The notes under the pieces were generated by a model. That model saw nothing but the letters and a program-made list of their open reading frames with translations. It searched no databases and had not been told where the DNA came from. DNA of 64,000 nucleotides from Comamonas sp. KCTC 72670 (GTDB taxonomy: Bacteria > Myxococcota > Myxococcia > Myxococcales > Myxococcaceae). Made by a program: the position numbers and the translations under genes. Shown here piece after piece: positions 52,226 to 61,297 of the stretch; positions within the stretch are counted from its first letter, which is position 1; every line of letters begins with the position of its first letter. The stretch is from positions 1 to 64,000 of the forward strand of contig BNCN01000018.1 of assembly GCA_014656495.1 (NCBI GenBank), written 5' to 3'.

Positions 52226-53239
52226 CTACTCCCCCCGGCCCTGCAGGTAGCGGGCGACCTCGCGGGCGATGCCCGTCCAGCCGCCGGCCTCGCCGCGCGC
52301 GCCGCGCAGATACTCCATGCCGTACACCACCGAGGTGCCAGCGAAGGCGGCCTTCTCCAGGCCCAGCTTGTCCGCCGCGTTCGCGGCGTGCATCACCGCG
52401 CGCGTCAGCACCCGCGACGCCTCCGGCGCCACCAGCGTGGCGGCCAGCAGCGGGCGGGTGAGGGGGTTGGTCTGGAACAGCAGCCGCAGCGGGTTCACGT
52501 CGCGCACGTCCGGGTGCTTCCGGGCCACCTGCGTGTCGAACATGCCGTAGCGGTGCGCGCGCTTCAGCCAGCGCTCGAAGGAGACGTGGTCGCTGCCGTG
52601 CAACACGTACGCGTCCCGCGCGAAGACGAAGGCGCAGCCGGCCTTCTCCAGCCGCACGCCCAGCTCCACGTCCTCTGACTGGCCCAGGGACTTGTCGAAG
52701 CCGCCCACGCCCACGTAGTCGGCGCGGGGGAAGGACACGTTGCCGGTGAACAGGTGGACGCCGCGGGCGCGCGCGCCGGGGACGGAGAGCTCGTCCGCCA
52801 TGCGGTTGTTGAGGTACGCGTACCAGCGTTCGAACAGCGGCATGTCGCCAATGGCCGGGTCCGGGCGGATGCGGCCCAGCACGACGACGCGCGAGCCCTC
52901 CGGGTGGTGGGCCAGGTGCCGCTCCAGGAAGTCCGGGGCCACCTGCATGTCGTCGTCGGTGACGAGCACCACCTCGCCCCGGGCGGCCAGGACGCCCCGG
53001 TGTCGCGCGGCGGCGGCGCCGGCGTTCTGCTGGACCTCCACGCGCAGGGTGTAGGGCAGGGCCAGGGCCTGGAGCGGCTCGCGCGTGGGCTCCTTCGAGC
53101 CGTCGTCCACCACGACGACCTCGAACTGCTCGGGCGGCAGCGTCTGCCCGGCGAGCTGCCACAGCAGCCGGGTGATGAGCGGCAGCCGGTTGTAGGTGGC
53201 GATGACGACGCTGAGCCGGGGCGCGGAGGCGGAGGTCAT
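52226..53239 (-). CDS. epsD: GT2-family glycosyltransferase EpsD
   Basis: This 337-residue GT-A glycosyltransferase starts at ATG 53239 (MTSASAPRLSVVIATYNRLPLITRLLWQLAGQ). VVVVDDGSKEPTREPL near residue 40 and VVLVTDDDMQVAPDFLERHL near residue 90 give the nucleotide-sugar and metal-binding DxD positions, and GFDKSLGQSEDVELGVRLEKAG is the acceptor-side ED motif. It overlaps the stop of the upstream gene as ATGA (53236-53239), so translation is coupled. It would add one sugar to the lipid-linked exopolysaccharide repeat. The specificity is not predictable. Confidence 0.83.
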   Translation of the reverse strand: MTSASAPRLSVVIATYNRLPLITRLLWQLAGQTLPPEQFEVVVVDDGSKEPTREPLQALALPYTLRVEVQQNAGAAAARHRGVLAARGEVVLVTDDDMQVAPDFLERHLAHHPEGSRVVVLGRIRPDPAIGDMPLFERWYAYLNNRMADELSVPGARARGVHLFTGNVSFPRADYVGVGGFDKSLGQSEDVELGVRLEKAGCAFVFARDAYVLHGSDHVSFERWLKRAHRYGMFDTQVARKHPDVRDVNPLRLLFQTNPLTRPLLAATLVAPEASRVLTRAVMHAANAADKLGLEKAAFAGTSVVYGMEYLRGARGEAGGWTGIAREVARYLQGRGE

Positions 53240-53757
53240 GGCTTCGGGTTCTTCTTTGCCAACGCCCGGCGCTGCTTCTTCGTCAGCCGGGGAAAGGTGA
53301 CGCTGCCGAGGAAGCGCTCGTGGCCCACGAACTCCAGCGTCTTGTTGGCGGCGCTGAAGTCCGTCTCGCCCAGGGTGACGCACAGCAGGCAGCCGTCGGC
53401 GGCGAGCGCCAGGGGCAGGCTGGCCGGGCGGGTCACCAGCGAGTCGATGACGGCGACGACGCGCTCGCCTCGGGACACGCGCTCGCGCAGCTCCAGCACC
53501 TTCTGCGACGCGGCGGTGGGGGACAGGCCGCTGGCGTCCTCGAGGTGGATCTTCTCCAGGTACGCGTACGGCGCGCCGGCCTCCAGCACCGCCGTGGCGG
53601 CCTCCAGCGCGGGCGCGCCCGGGTGGGCGGGCACCACGGTGAGGAACCTCCAGGCGTGGCGCTCCAGGGCGAACCACAGCCGTTGCAGCGCCGGAGAAGG
53701 AATGGCGCTGTCGGGCGAGGTGGCGTCTGCGGGCGGCGGGCTGGAATCGGCGGCCAT
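53236..53757 (-). CDS. hypothetical protein resembling a degenerate CpsD/ParA-like ATPase
   Basis: The 173-residue product from ATG 53757 (MAADSSPPPADATSPDSA) has a Pro/Ala-rich start. The body follows the order of a P-loop ATPase of the CpsD/BY-kinase type, with a first strand (RFLTVVPAHPGAPALEAATAVLEAGAPYAYLEKIHLED) and a C-terminal part (AADGCLLCVTLGETDFSAANKTLEFVGHERFLGSVTF) like the switch and last strand. The Walker A motif is absent and the Lys of KKQRRALAKK is not a substitute. It could be a pseudo-enzyme regulator of chain length or a relic. It is the first gene of the epsD-epsA run and is divergent from epsE. Confidence 0.6.
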   Translation of the reverse strand: MAADSSPPPADATSPDSAIPSPALQRLWFALERHAWRFLTVVPAHPGAPALEAATAVLEAGAPYAYLEKIHLEDASGLSPTAASQKVLELRERVSRGERVVAVIDSLVTRPASLPLALAADGCLLCVTLGETDFSAANKTLEFVGHERFLGSVTFPRLTKKQRRALAKKNPKP

Positions 53758-53951
53758 GGGGAGGCGCTCGGTATAGCGCAACGCGTGGCGTCGGCCCAAC
53801 GGCCTCTCCGGGCAGTTCAGGGCGCGCCGGCCTGCCCACCCGCCAGGGGACGCGGCGAGGCGCGGGGCGCGGCCGGCGCGTGGGCACCTCGGCGCGCCCC
53901 TCCGCTGGGTACGCGGCCACCCACGCGGTGGCAGGGGCGGGCAGGCGTGTT

Positions 53952-55190
53952 ATGCCATCCAGCGTGCAGAAGATTGGCTACCTGATTCCCGAGTTCCCCG
54001 GACAGACACACATCTTCTTCTGGCGCGAGCTGCAGGCGCTGCCGGGCAAGGGCGTGTCGCCAGAGCTGGTGTCCACGCGTCCGCCGCCCGCGGGCATCAT
54101 CTCGCACCGCTGGGCGCACGAGGCCATGGCGCGCACGGAGTACCTCATGCCGCCCGGGCCGCTGGGCGTCGTGAAGGCCGCCGCGGAGGTGGCCCGCGCC
54201 ATGCCGTCCGGCTGGGCCCGCTGCCTGGCCTCCATCGCCCGCGCGGAGGGCCTGGACGCGAAGGGCCGCGCCCAACTGCTCGCCTTCGCCGTCATGGGCG
54301 GCCGGCTGGCCTCGCTGGCGCGCGAGCGGGGCTGGACGCACGTCCACGTGCACTCCTGCGCCAACGCCGCGCACGTGGCGCTCTTCGCGCACCTCCTGTC
54401 GGGGCTCACGTACAGCCTGACGCTGCACGGGCCGCTGGACGACTACGGCCCCAACCAGCGTGAGAAGTGGCGGCACGCGCGGTTCGCCTTCGTCATCACG
54501 AAGAAGCTGCTCCAGGAAGTGAACGACGAACTCGCCGGCGCGCTGCCGTCGCGCATCGAGCTGGCGCCCATGGGCGTGGAGCTGCGCAAGTTCAACCGCT
54601 CCGTGGCGTACGCGCCGTGGACCGGCGAAGGCCCGCTGCGCATCTTCTCCTGCGGCCGGCTCAACCCCTGCAAGGGCCACGCGGACCTCATCGACGCGGT
54701 GGGGCTGCTCCGCGCGAAGGGGCTGGACGCGCGGCTGGCCATCGCGGGCGAGGACGAGGCGGGCGGCACCACGTACCGCAAGGTGCTGGAGGCCAAAATC
54801 CAGGAGACGCGGCTGGGCGACGCGGTGACGCTGCTCGGCGCGGTGAGCGAGGACACGGTGCGCGGCGAAATCGAGCGCGCGCACATCTTCTCGCTGGCCA
54901 GCCTCCAGGAGCCGCTGGGCGTGGCCATCATGGAGGCCATGGCCATGCGCGTGCCCGTCGTCGTCACGGGCGCGGGCGGTGTGCCGGAGCTGGTGGATGA
55001 TGGCGTGGACGGAATCCTCGTCCCCCCGCAGCAGCCCAACATCCTGGCGGACAAGCTGGAGGCCGTGGCACGCGACGCGCAAGAGGCGCACCGGCTGGGC
55101 GAGGCGGGCCGCCGCAAGGTGGAGACGACGTTCAGCAGCGAGCGCAGCGCGGACATGCTCGCGCTGATGCTCCAGCGGGCGGTGGTGTAG
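53952..55190 (+). CDS. epsE: GT4-family glycosyltransferase EpsE
   Basis: This 412-residue GT-B enzyme starts at ATG 53952 (MPSSVQKIGYLIPEFPGQTHIFFWRELQAL). LRIFSCGRLNPCKGHADLIDAVGLL near residue 225 is the donor-binding G-x-L-x-x-x-K-G motif, and FSLASLQEPLGVAIMEAMAMRVPVVVTGAGGVPELV carries the conserved EPLG-x-x-x-x-E nucleotide-sugar-binding signature. It retains the alpha-x-x-x-E pair typical of retaining GT4 enzymes. It is divergent from the upstream minus-strand genes, and a 194-base gap separates it from the hypothetical gene. It would extend the exopolysaccharide repeat unit. Confidence 0.85.
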   Translation: MPSSVQKIGYLIPEFPGQTHIFFWRELQALPGKGVSPELVSTRPPPAGIISHRWAHEAMARTEYLMPPGPLGVVKAAAEVARAMPSGWARCLASIARAEGLDAKGRAQLLAFAVMGGRLASLARERGWTHVHVHSCANAAHVALFAHLLSGLTYSLTLHGPLDDYGPNQREKWRHARFAFVITKKLLQEVNDELAGALPSRIELAPMGVELRKFNRSVAYAPWTGEGPLRIFSCGRLNPCKGHADLIDAVGLLRAKGLDARLAIAGEDEAGGTTYRKVLEAKIQETRLGDAVTLLGAVSEDTVRGEIERAHIFSLASLQEPLGVAIMEAMAMRVPVVVTGAGGVPELVDDGVDGILVPPQQPNILADKLEAVARDAQEAHRLGEAGRRKVETTFSSERSADMLALMLQRAVV

Positions 55191-55424
55191 CGGGGCGCAC
55201 GGTAGGACGCCCTCCCGCATGCACAGGTGTTTGCGGGCCGTCACTGGCCCGCCCGGTGTCGTTCCAGGACTGGTGATGCCGGGGGACGCGGCCCATGATG
55301 GGAACGTCCTGGCCGGGGCCTTTGTTTTCGCCCGGTGACCAACGGGCGGAGCGGGCCGGACCCGTTGCCAAATGACCCTGGGCGCATTACCGCCTGGGGT
55401 CAGGTCCGAAGGGAGGCATCACGG

Positions 55425-56969
55425 GTGAGAGCGCCCGAGCAAGCCACGTTCCATGCACCGGTCCTGCTGGTAGACGACAACGCGGCCAACCTGCTCGCGC
55501 TGGAGGCGGTCCTGGAGCCGCTCGGACAGCGGTTGGTGCGGGCGACGTCGGGCCCCGAGGCCCTGCGGTGGCTGCTGCAGGAGGAGTTCGCCGTCATCCT
55601 GCTGGACGTGCAGATGCCCGTCGTGGACGGCTTCGAGACGGCCCGCCTCATCCGTCAGCGCCAGCGCACGCGCTACACGCCCATCATCTTCCTCACGGCC
55701 CACAACCGCGATGAAGCGCACCTGGTGCATGGCTACGCGATGGGCGCCGCGGACTACGTGGTGAAGCCCTTCCATCCGGATGTGCTGCGCTGGAAGGTGG
55801 AGGCCTTCGTCGGGCTGTACCTGGAGCAGCAGCGGCTCCAGCAGCGCGAGTCCACGCTCTGGGAGCGCGAGCGGCGGATGCTGGAGCAGCAGGGCGAGCT
55901 GCGCTTCCGCAGGATGGTGGACACCATGCCCCAGTTCGTCTGGGAGCTGCTGGTGGATGGCACCATCGGCTACGCCAACCGGGGCTGGCTGGACTACGCG
56001 GGGCTGTCGCCGGAGCAGGGGCGCCAGTGGAAGGACACGCTGCGCTGTCTGCACCCGGAGGACGTGCCCGCGCTGCGCTCGGCCTGGGAGGTGGCCCAGC
56101 GCGAGGGCAAGCCGCTGGAGCGGGAGTGCCGGCTCCGGCGCTCGGCGGGGGATTACCGCTGGTTCCTGACGCGCACCATCCCGGAGCGGGACGAGCGGGG
56201 CCAGCTCGCCGGCTGGGTCTCCACGGCGACGGACATCGACGATGCGCGCCGGGCGGTGGAGACGCTGCGCGCGGCCAGCGAGGCCAAGGACATGTTCCTC
56301 ACCATGGCGGCGCACGAGCTGCGCACGCCGCTCCAGGCGGCGCGGAGCTTCGCGCACCTGGCCACGGTGCGGGCCGGGGAGACGGTGCCGGAGGGCATGG
56401 ACAAGGCGCTGCACGGCCTCCACCGCAGCGTGAACCGGATGGCGAAGCTGGTGGAGAACCTGCTCGACGTGGGCCGCATCCAGCGGGGCGAGCTGCACCT
56501 GCGGCCCTCCGCGCTGGACGTGGGCGCGTTGCTGCGCGAGGTGTCCGCGCACTTCGAGCCCCTGCCGGACGGTCAGCGCATCGAGCTGGACGCGCCCGAG
56601 GGGCTGGTGGTGCCGGGGGACCGCGAGCGGTTGGACCAGGTGTTCACCAACCTGGTCTCCAATGCGCTGCGCTACTCGCCGGAGGGCGGGCGCATCCGCC
56701 TCGCCGCGCGCGAGGAGGGCGGCCGCGTGCACGTGGAGGTGGTGGACCACGGGCTCGGGATTCCCGGCGGGAAGCTGGAGCACATCTTCGAGCGCTTCAG
56801 CCGCGCGCACGGGATTTCGTACGGCGGGCTCGGGCTGGGGTTGTCCATCGCCCGGGGCATCGTCGAGCGCCACGGGGGCCGCATCTGGGCGGAGTCCCCC
56901 GGGGACGAGGGCTCGGGGAGCACCTTCCACGTCGTGTTGCCGGGGGAGCCAGGGACCTCGGAGCGGTGA
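55425..56969 (+). CDS. hybrid-type sensor: receiver, PAS and histidine kinase
   Basis: I use GTG 55425 because AGGGAGG lies eight bases upstream; the longest frame begins at 55335. The 514-residue protein has an N-terminal receiver domain (VLLVDDNAANLLALEAVLEPLG, phosphoacceptor Asp in FAVILLDVQMPVVDGFE, conserved Lys in YVVKPFHPDVL). A PAS domain follows at about residues 160-290 (MVDTMPQFVWELLVDGTIGYANRGWLDYAGL), then HisKA with the H-box FLTMAAHELRTPLQAA and HATPase_c with NLVSNALRYSPEGG and GLGIPGGKLEHIFERF. There is no transmembrane helix, so it is cytosolic. It lies between epsE and mgtE and may tune polysaccharide output. Confidence 0.9.
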   Translation: MRAPEQATFHAPVLLVDDNAANLLALEAVLEPLGQRLVRATSGPEALRWLLQEEFAVILLDVQMPVVDGFETARLIRQRQRTRYTPIIFLTAHNRDEAHLVHGYAMGAADYVVKPFHPDVLRWKVEAFVGLYLEQQRLQQRESTLWERERRMLEQQGELRFRRMVDTMPQFVWELLVDGTIGYANRGWLDYAGLSPEQGRQWKDTLRCLHPEDVPALRSAWEVAQREGKPLERECRLRRSAGDYRWFLTRTIPERDERGQLAGWVSTATDIDDARRAVETLRAASEAKDMFLTMAAHELRTPLQAARSFAHLATVRAGETVPEGMDKALHGLHRSVNRMAKLVENLLDVGRIQRGELHLRPSALDVGALLREVSAHFEPLPDGQRIELDAPEGLVVPGDRERLDQVFTNLVSNALRYSPEGGRIRLAAREEGGRVHVEVVDHGLGIPGGKLEHIFERFSRAHGISYGGLGLGLSIARGIVERHGGRIWAESPGDEGSGSTFHVVLPGEPGTSER

Positions 56970-57005
56970 CGCTGGGGGCGGTGCCTCGGCGAGGGGGGAG
57001 GTGTC

Positions 57006-58325
57006 ATGTCGCCGGAGGCCGAGCCGGTCCACGAGGACGAGCTGCGCGACGCGTGGCCCGTGCTGTCGCCGCGCGAGCGGGTGGAGGGCTTCCACCTGCT
57101 GTCACCCGAGCGCGCGCGGGACTTCTTCGCCACCCTGGAGCCGCCGGAGCAGGTGGGGCTGCTCCAGGCGCTCTCGCCCGGCGAGCGCGGCACGTGGCTG
57201 CGGGTGATGGCGCCAGATGACGCGGCGGACGTCGTGCAGCGGCTGCCTCCCGAGGCGCGGGAGGACTGGTTGGCCCTGCTCGACGCGCCGTCCCTGCGCG
57301 AGGTGCGGGCGCTGCTGGCGTACGGCGAGGACGCCGCGGGCGGGCTGATGAACCCGCGCTTCGTGCGCGTGCGCCCGGAGCTGCGCATCGACGAGGCCCT
57401 CAGCTACCTGCGCCGTCAGGCCCGGGAGCAGGTGGAGACCGTCTACTACGCCTACGTGCTGGACTCGGAGCAGCGCCTGGTGGGCGTGGTGTCGCTGCGC
57501 CAGCTCTTCCAGGCCACGCCGGACAAGGCGGTGCGCGACGTGATGCGCACGGACCTGGTGCGCGTGCGCGAGGACACGGACCAGGAGGAGGTGGGGCGCC
57601 TCTTCGGGCGCCACGGCCTGGGCGCCATCCCCGTGGTGGACGCGCGGGGGCGGATGAAGGGCATCGTCACCGTGGATGACATCGTCGCCGTGGTGCAGGA
57701 GGAGGCCACCGAGGACATCCAGAAGGTGGGCGGCACGGAGGCCCTGGGCGCGCCGTACCTGGAGGTGGGGCTGCGCGCGATGTTGAAGAAGCGCGCGGGC
57801 TGGCTGCTGGTGCTCTTCCTGTCGGAGATGCTCACCGCCACCGCGATGACGCGCTACCAGGACGAGATTGCCCGCGCGGTGGTGCTCAGCCTCTTCGTGC
57901 CGCTCATCATCTCCGCGGGCGGCAACGCCGGCAGCCAGGCCTCCACGCTGGTCATCCGCGCGCTGGCGCTGGCGCAGGTGCGGCTGCGCGACGTGTGGCG
58001 GGTGTTCCGGCGCGAAATCGTGTCCGGCCTGCTCCTGGGGGCGGTGCTGGGGGCGGTGGGGATGACGCGCATCCTGCTGTGGCAGGGGTTGTTCCACCTC
58101 TACGGCGAGCACTTCCTCAAGGTGGCCCTCACCGTGGGCCTGTCCGTGCTGGGCGTGGTGATGTGGGGGACGCTGGCGGGCTCGATGCTGCCGTTCCTGC
58201 TGCGGCGGCTGGGCTTCGACCCGGCGAGCGCGTCCGCGCCCTTCGTGGCCACGCTGGTGGATGTCAGCGGGCTGGTCATCTACTTCACCACGGCGGAGCT
58301 CATCCTGCGCGGCACGCTGCTGTAG
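57006..58325 (+). CDS. mgtE: magnesium transporter MgtE
   Basis: The 439-residue protein follows the MgtE layout. An N-terminal acidic helical domain (RVEGFHLLSPERARDFFATLEPPEQVGLLQALSPGERGTWLRVMAPDDAADVVQRLPPEAREDWLALL) comes first. A CBS pair follows (YAYVLDSEQRLVGVVSLRQLFQATP and VARLFGRHGLGAIPVVDARGRMKGIVTVDD-like text), then five transmembrane helices with LIISAGGNAGSQASTLVIRALALAQV, the P-x-x-x-x-x-G-G-N-x-G-x-Q-x motif of the Mg2+ pore. Mg2+ bound to the cytosolic domains closes the channel. It is unrelated to polysaccharide synthesis but embedded in the locus. Confidence 0.92.
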   Translation: MSPEAEPVHEDELRDAWPVLSPRERVEGFHLLSPERARDFFATLEPPEQVGLLQALSPGERGTWLRVMAPDDAADVVQRLPPEAREDWLALLDAPSLREVRALLAYGEDAAGGLMNPRFVRVRPELRIDEALSYLRRQAREQVETVYYAYVLDSEQRLVGVVSLRQLFQATPDKAVRDVMRTDLVRVREDTDQEEVGRLFGRHGLGAIPVVDARGRMKGIVTVDDIVAVVQEEATEDIQKVGGTEALGAPYLEVGLRAMLKKRAGWLLVLFLSEMLTATAMTRYQDEIARAVVLSLFVPLIISAGGNAGSQASTLVIRALALAQVRLRDVWRVFRREIVSGLLLGAVLGAVGMTRILLWQGLFHLYGEHFLKVALTVGLSVLGVVMWGTLAGSMLPFLLRRLGFDPASASAPFVATLVDVSGLVIYFTTAELILRGTLL

Positions 58326-58328
58326 CCG

Positions 58329-59921
58329 TCACGTGCCGCCCGGGCGCGCGGTGGGAGTCGGGGCCTCTTCTTCGTTGGGATAGACGATGGCGCCCGGAGG
58401 CGGCACGGGCGCGGTGGGCGCGGGCCCCAGCACGCGGCTGTGGGGCATGGGCCACGCGCCGGTGTGCACGGCGAGCTTCGACGTCATCGCCACGGCCAGC
58501 GATATCTGGAACGTGCAGATGTACGAGATGATGCCCATGTCGCCGAACACCTGGTTGATGTACGTGGCCACCAGGCCCACGATGACGAGCGCGGCGGCGC
58601 GGTACTCCGACACGTCGGTGCGGTGGTACGCGCGCACCACTAGGTAGACGGTGACGGCCAGGTACATCCACACGCCCGTGTAGCCGAGCATCCCTCCGAA
58701 CGCGAACAGCCCCAGCAGCGAGTTGTGGGGATGGAAGCGGTACTGCGGGAAGACGAAGGCGATGTCCGGCAGGGGGATGGGCTCCAGGAACTCGTGGCCG
58801 TAGCCGGTGCCCAATATCGGGAACTGGGCCCAGGTGGCGATGACGTCCAGGTTCTCGATGTCGCGGTAGTCCAGGTTGCCTTCGCCGCCCTGGCCGTCAA
58901 TCAGCGAGCGGATGGTCTGCACCGGCGAGAAGACGGACGAGCCGGAGTTCCACCCCACCGCGATGTACACGATGAGGAAGGGCGCGAAGAGCGGCGCCAG
59001 CCGGACCACGAACCGCTTCAGCGGCGTCCACGGGTTGATGAGGAAGGCGGCCAGCAGGCAGCCCGCGAAGCTCACGTAGGCCAGGCGCCGGTCATTGAAA
59101 ATCATGCCAATGCCGATGAGCGCGATGATGAGAAGCCCGCGCAGCATGTGCGCGGGCTTGGGCTTCTCGATGACCCGCATCGTCGACACCAGCAGCGCGA
59201 AGACGAACGTCATCGAGTCGGAGTGGGACGTGGTGTACTCCACCTCCACGCCCAGCTCGTGCACCACCACCATGCCGAAGTAGGTGCTCACCGCGGACTT
59301 GGTGAGCCCCGCGAGGATGATGGTCTTCGCGAAGGCGGGCCAGTCCTCGGGACCCCGCATGGCGTAGTGATACATCGCGACGATGAAGGGCATCATCGCG
59401 GCCTGGTGCCATTGCCAGAGTGAGTTCTTGATGTCCCCGCCCCGGGCGATGCCCCGCACCTCAATCCAGAGGATGGCGACCAGGGACAGCGCCACCACGG
59501 CGATGAGCGGCCGGGGCATGGGCAGGGGCTCCGGGTCGATTTTCAACCCCTTCACCCGCCGGTACATCGCCAGCCCCATCAGCCCGACGATGAGCACGTC
59601 CACCAACGGGAAGCGCAGCGCCCCGATTTTGGTGATGTAGCTGAGTTGCGCGAACATCAGCTCGCCCAACGGATACAGGGGCGAGGGCCACAGGCCGCAT
59701 TGGGGGCGCTCGGGGACGTAGTCCACGGCCAGGACGAGCCAGGTCACCACCAACACCGGGTACTTCACCGGCACCTTCAGGATGACCCACACCACCCCGA
59801 TACCCAGGACTGGGGCCAGCGCGACCACAGGGTGGAGGATGGCGCCGCCCACGGTGGCCAGCACCAGGACTGCGAGCAGCGCGGCGAAGCGCAGGTAGGG
59901 CGGCCGGGGAGGGGCGTACAT
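58329..59921 (-). CDS. wzyX: O-antigen ligase/polymerase-like membrane protein WzyX
   Basis: This 530-residue inner-membrane protein has 11 or more hydrophobic helices. A large periplasmic loop (ENLDVIATWAQFPILGTGYGHEFLEP...PQYRFHPHNSLLGLFAFGGMLG) near residue 400 carries the P-x-x-G-x-G and H-N-x-x-L patterns of the Wzy_C/WaaL superfamily. In a Wzx/Wzy pathway Wzy links lipid-linked repeat units into polymer in the periplasm. Its position next to the epsH/epsI-like genes matches WzyX of Myxococcus xanthus. The C-terminus is a Pro-rich cytosolic tail. It is convergent with mgtE, whose stop is four bases away. Confidence 0.83.
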   Translation of the reverse strand: MYAPPRPPYLRFAALLAVLVLATVGGAILHPVVALAPVLGIGVVWVILKVPVKYPVLVVTWLVLAVDYVPERPQCGLWPSPLYPLGELMFAQLSYITKIGALRFPLVDVLIVGLMGLAMYRRVKGLKIDPEPLPMPRPLIAVVALSLVAILWIEVRGIARGGDIKNSLWQWHQAAMMPFIVAMYHYAMRGPEDWPAFAKTIILAGLTKSAVSTYFGMVVVHELGVEVEYTTSHSDSMTFVFALLVSTMRVIEKPKPAHMLRGLLIIALIGIGMIFNDRRLAYVSFAGCLLAAFLINPWTPLKRFVVRLAPLFAPFLIVYIAVGWNSGSSVFSPVQTIRSLIDGQGGEGNLDYRDIENLDVIATWAQFPILGTGYGHEFLEPIPLPDIAFVFPQYRFHPHNSLLGLFAFGGMLGYTGVWMYLAVTVYLVVRAYHRTDVSEYRAAALVIVGLVATYINQVFGDMGIISYICTFQISLAVAMTSKLAVHTGAWPMPHSRVLGPAPTAPVPPPGAIVYPNEEEAPTPTARPGGT

Positions 59922-59977
59922 CGGGACCGGAGGAGGCTACATCCCAGGCACGGGTTGGGATAGATGGAGTGGCACGT

Positions 59978-61285
59978 ATGCCTGCTCCCCGCCCACGCGT
60001 CCTCTTGATTGCCGAGCTGTGCAACCCTGACTGGGTGAGCGTCCCGCTGGAGGGCTGGTCGCTCTACCGCGCGCTGACGGAGGTGGCCGACGTGCACCTG
60101 GTCACCCACGTCCGCAACCGGGAGAACATCCTGAAGCAGGGCGTGCAGGAGGGCTCGCAGTTCACCGCGCTGGACTCCACCCCGGTGGAGAAGCCGCTCG
60201 ACAAGGTGGGCGAGGTGCTGCGGGGCAGCACCGGCGTGGGGTGGACCACGGCCACCGCGCTCAGCGCGCTGCCCTACTACTACTTCGAGGAGGTGCTCTG
60301 GCGCCGCTTCGGGCCGCGCATCGAGGCGGGCGAGTTCGACCTGGTGCACCGCTACACGCCCATCAGCCCCACCACGCCCAGCACGCTGGCGGCGCGGTGC
60401 AAGAAGGCGGGCGTGCCCTTCGTCATGGGGCCCCTCAACGGCGGCCTGCCCTGGCCCAAGGGCTTCGGCGGCGCGCGGCGGCGGGAGAAGGAGTGGCTCA
60501 GCTACATCCGGGACGCCTACAAGCTGATGCCCTTCTACAAGTCCACGCGGGACAACGCGTCCGCCATCCTCACCGGCTCGCGCGCCACGCGGGGGCAGGT
60601 GTCCGACAGGTGGCAGGGCAAGACGGTGTACGTGCCGGAGAACGCCATCGACGTGCGGCGCTTCGGCTCGGCGAAGTCGGAGGGCCCGGTGGCGCTGCCG
60701 CTGCGGGTGGCCTTCGTGGGCCGCTTCGTCCCCTACAAGGGCATGGCCATGCTGATGGAGGCCGCCGCGCCGCTCATCCGCGAGGGCAAGGTGGTGCTGG
60801 AGTACATCGGCGACGGCCAGGAGATGGCCAACCTCAAGGCCCAGGCGGCGCGCGAGGGCATCGAGTCCGGCGTGACGTTCGCCGGTTGGGTGAAGCACCA
60901 CGAGCTCCAGGGCCGGCTGTCGAAGAACCACATCTTCGGCTTCCCCAGCGTGCGCGAGTTCGGCGGCGCGGTGGTGTGCGAGGCCATGGCCCTGGGGCTG
61001 GTGCCCATCGTCATGGACTACGGCGGCCCGGGGGAAATCGTGAGCCCGGCCACCGGCTTCGCCATCCCCATGGGGACGCCGGAGGAGATCGTCGTCCGCG
61101 TGCGCGAGGTGCTGGCGAGGCTGGCCGCGGACCCGTCCGTCATCCGCCCCATGGGCGAGCGCGCCCGTGAGCGCGTCTTCAAGTACTTCACCTGGAAGGC
61201 GAAGGCGGAGCAGGTGCTGGAGGTGTACCGCTGGGTGCTGGGCGAGCGCGGCCAGCCCGACTGGGGCATGCCGCTGGCGGACTGA
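59978..61285 (+). CDS. epsH: GT4-family glycosyltransferase EpsH
   Basis: The 435-residue GT-B enzyme starts at ATG 59978, eight bases after GGAG at 59966; GTG 59969 is an alternative. LRVAFVGRFVPYKGMAMLMEAAAPLI near residue 240 is the donor-side motif, and FGFPSVREFGGAVVCEAMALGLVPIVMDYGGPGEIV carries the E-F-G-x-x-x-x-E signature. Other features are GPLNGGLPWPKGF and an EAGEFDLVHRYTPISPTTPSTLA acceptor region. It is divergent from wzyX with 56 bases between starts, so the two probably share a regulatory region. It adds a sugar to the exopolysaccharide unit. Confidence 0.83.
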   Translation: MPAPRPRVLLIAELCNPDWVSVPLEGWSLYRALTEVADVHLVTHVRNRENILKQGVQEGSQFTALDSTPVEKPLDKVGEVLRGSTGVGWTTATALSALPYYYFEEVLWRRFGPRIEAGEFDLVHRYTPISPTTPSTLAARCKKAGVPFVMGPLNGGLPWPKGFGGARRREKEWLSYIRDAYKLMPFYKSTRDNASAILTGSRATRGQVSDRWQGKTVYVPENAIDVRRFGSAKSEGPVALPLRVAFVGRFVPYKGMAMLMEAAAPLIREGKVVLEYIGDGQEMANLKAQAAREGIESGVTFAGWVKHHELQGRLSKNHIFGFPSVREFGGAVVCEAMALGLVPIVMDYGGPGEIVSPATGFAIPMGTPEEIVVRVREVLARLAADPSVIRPMGERARERVFKYFTWKAKAEQVLEVYRWVLGERGQPDWGMPLAD

Positions 61286-61297
61286 GGTCCGCGGGGC

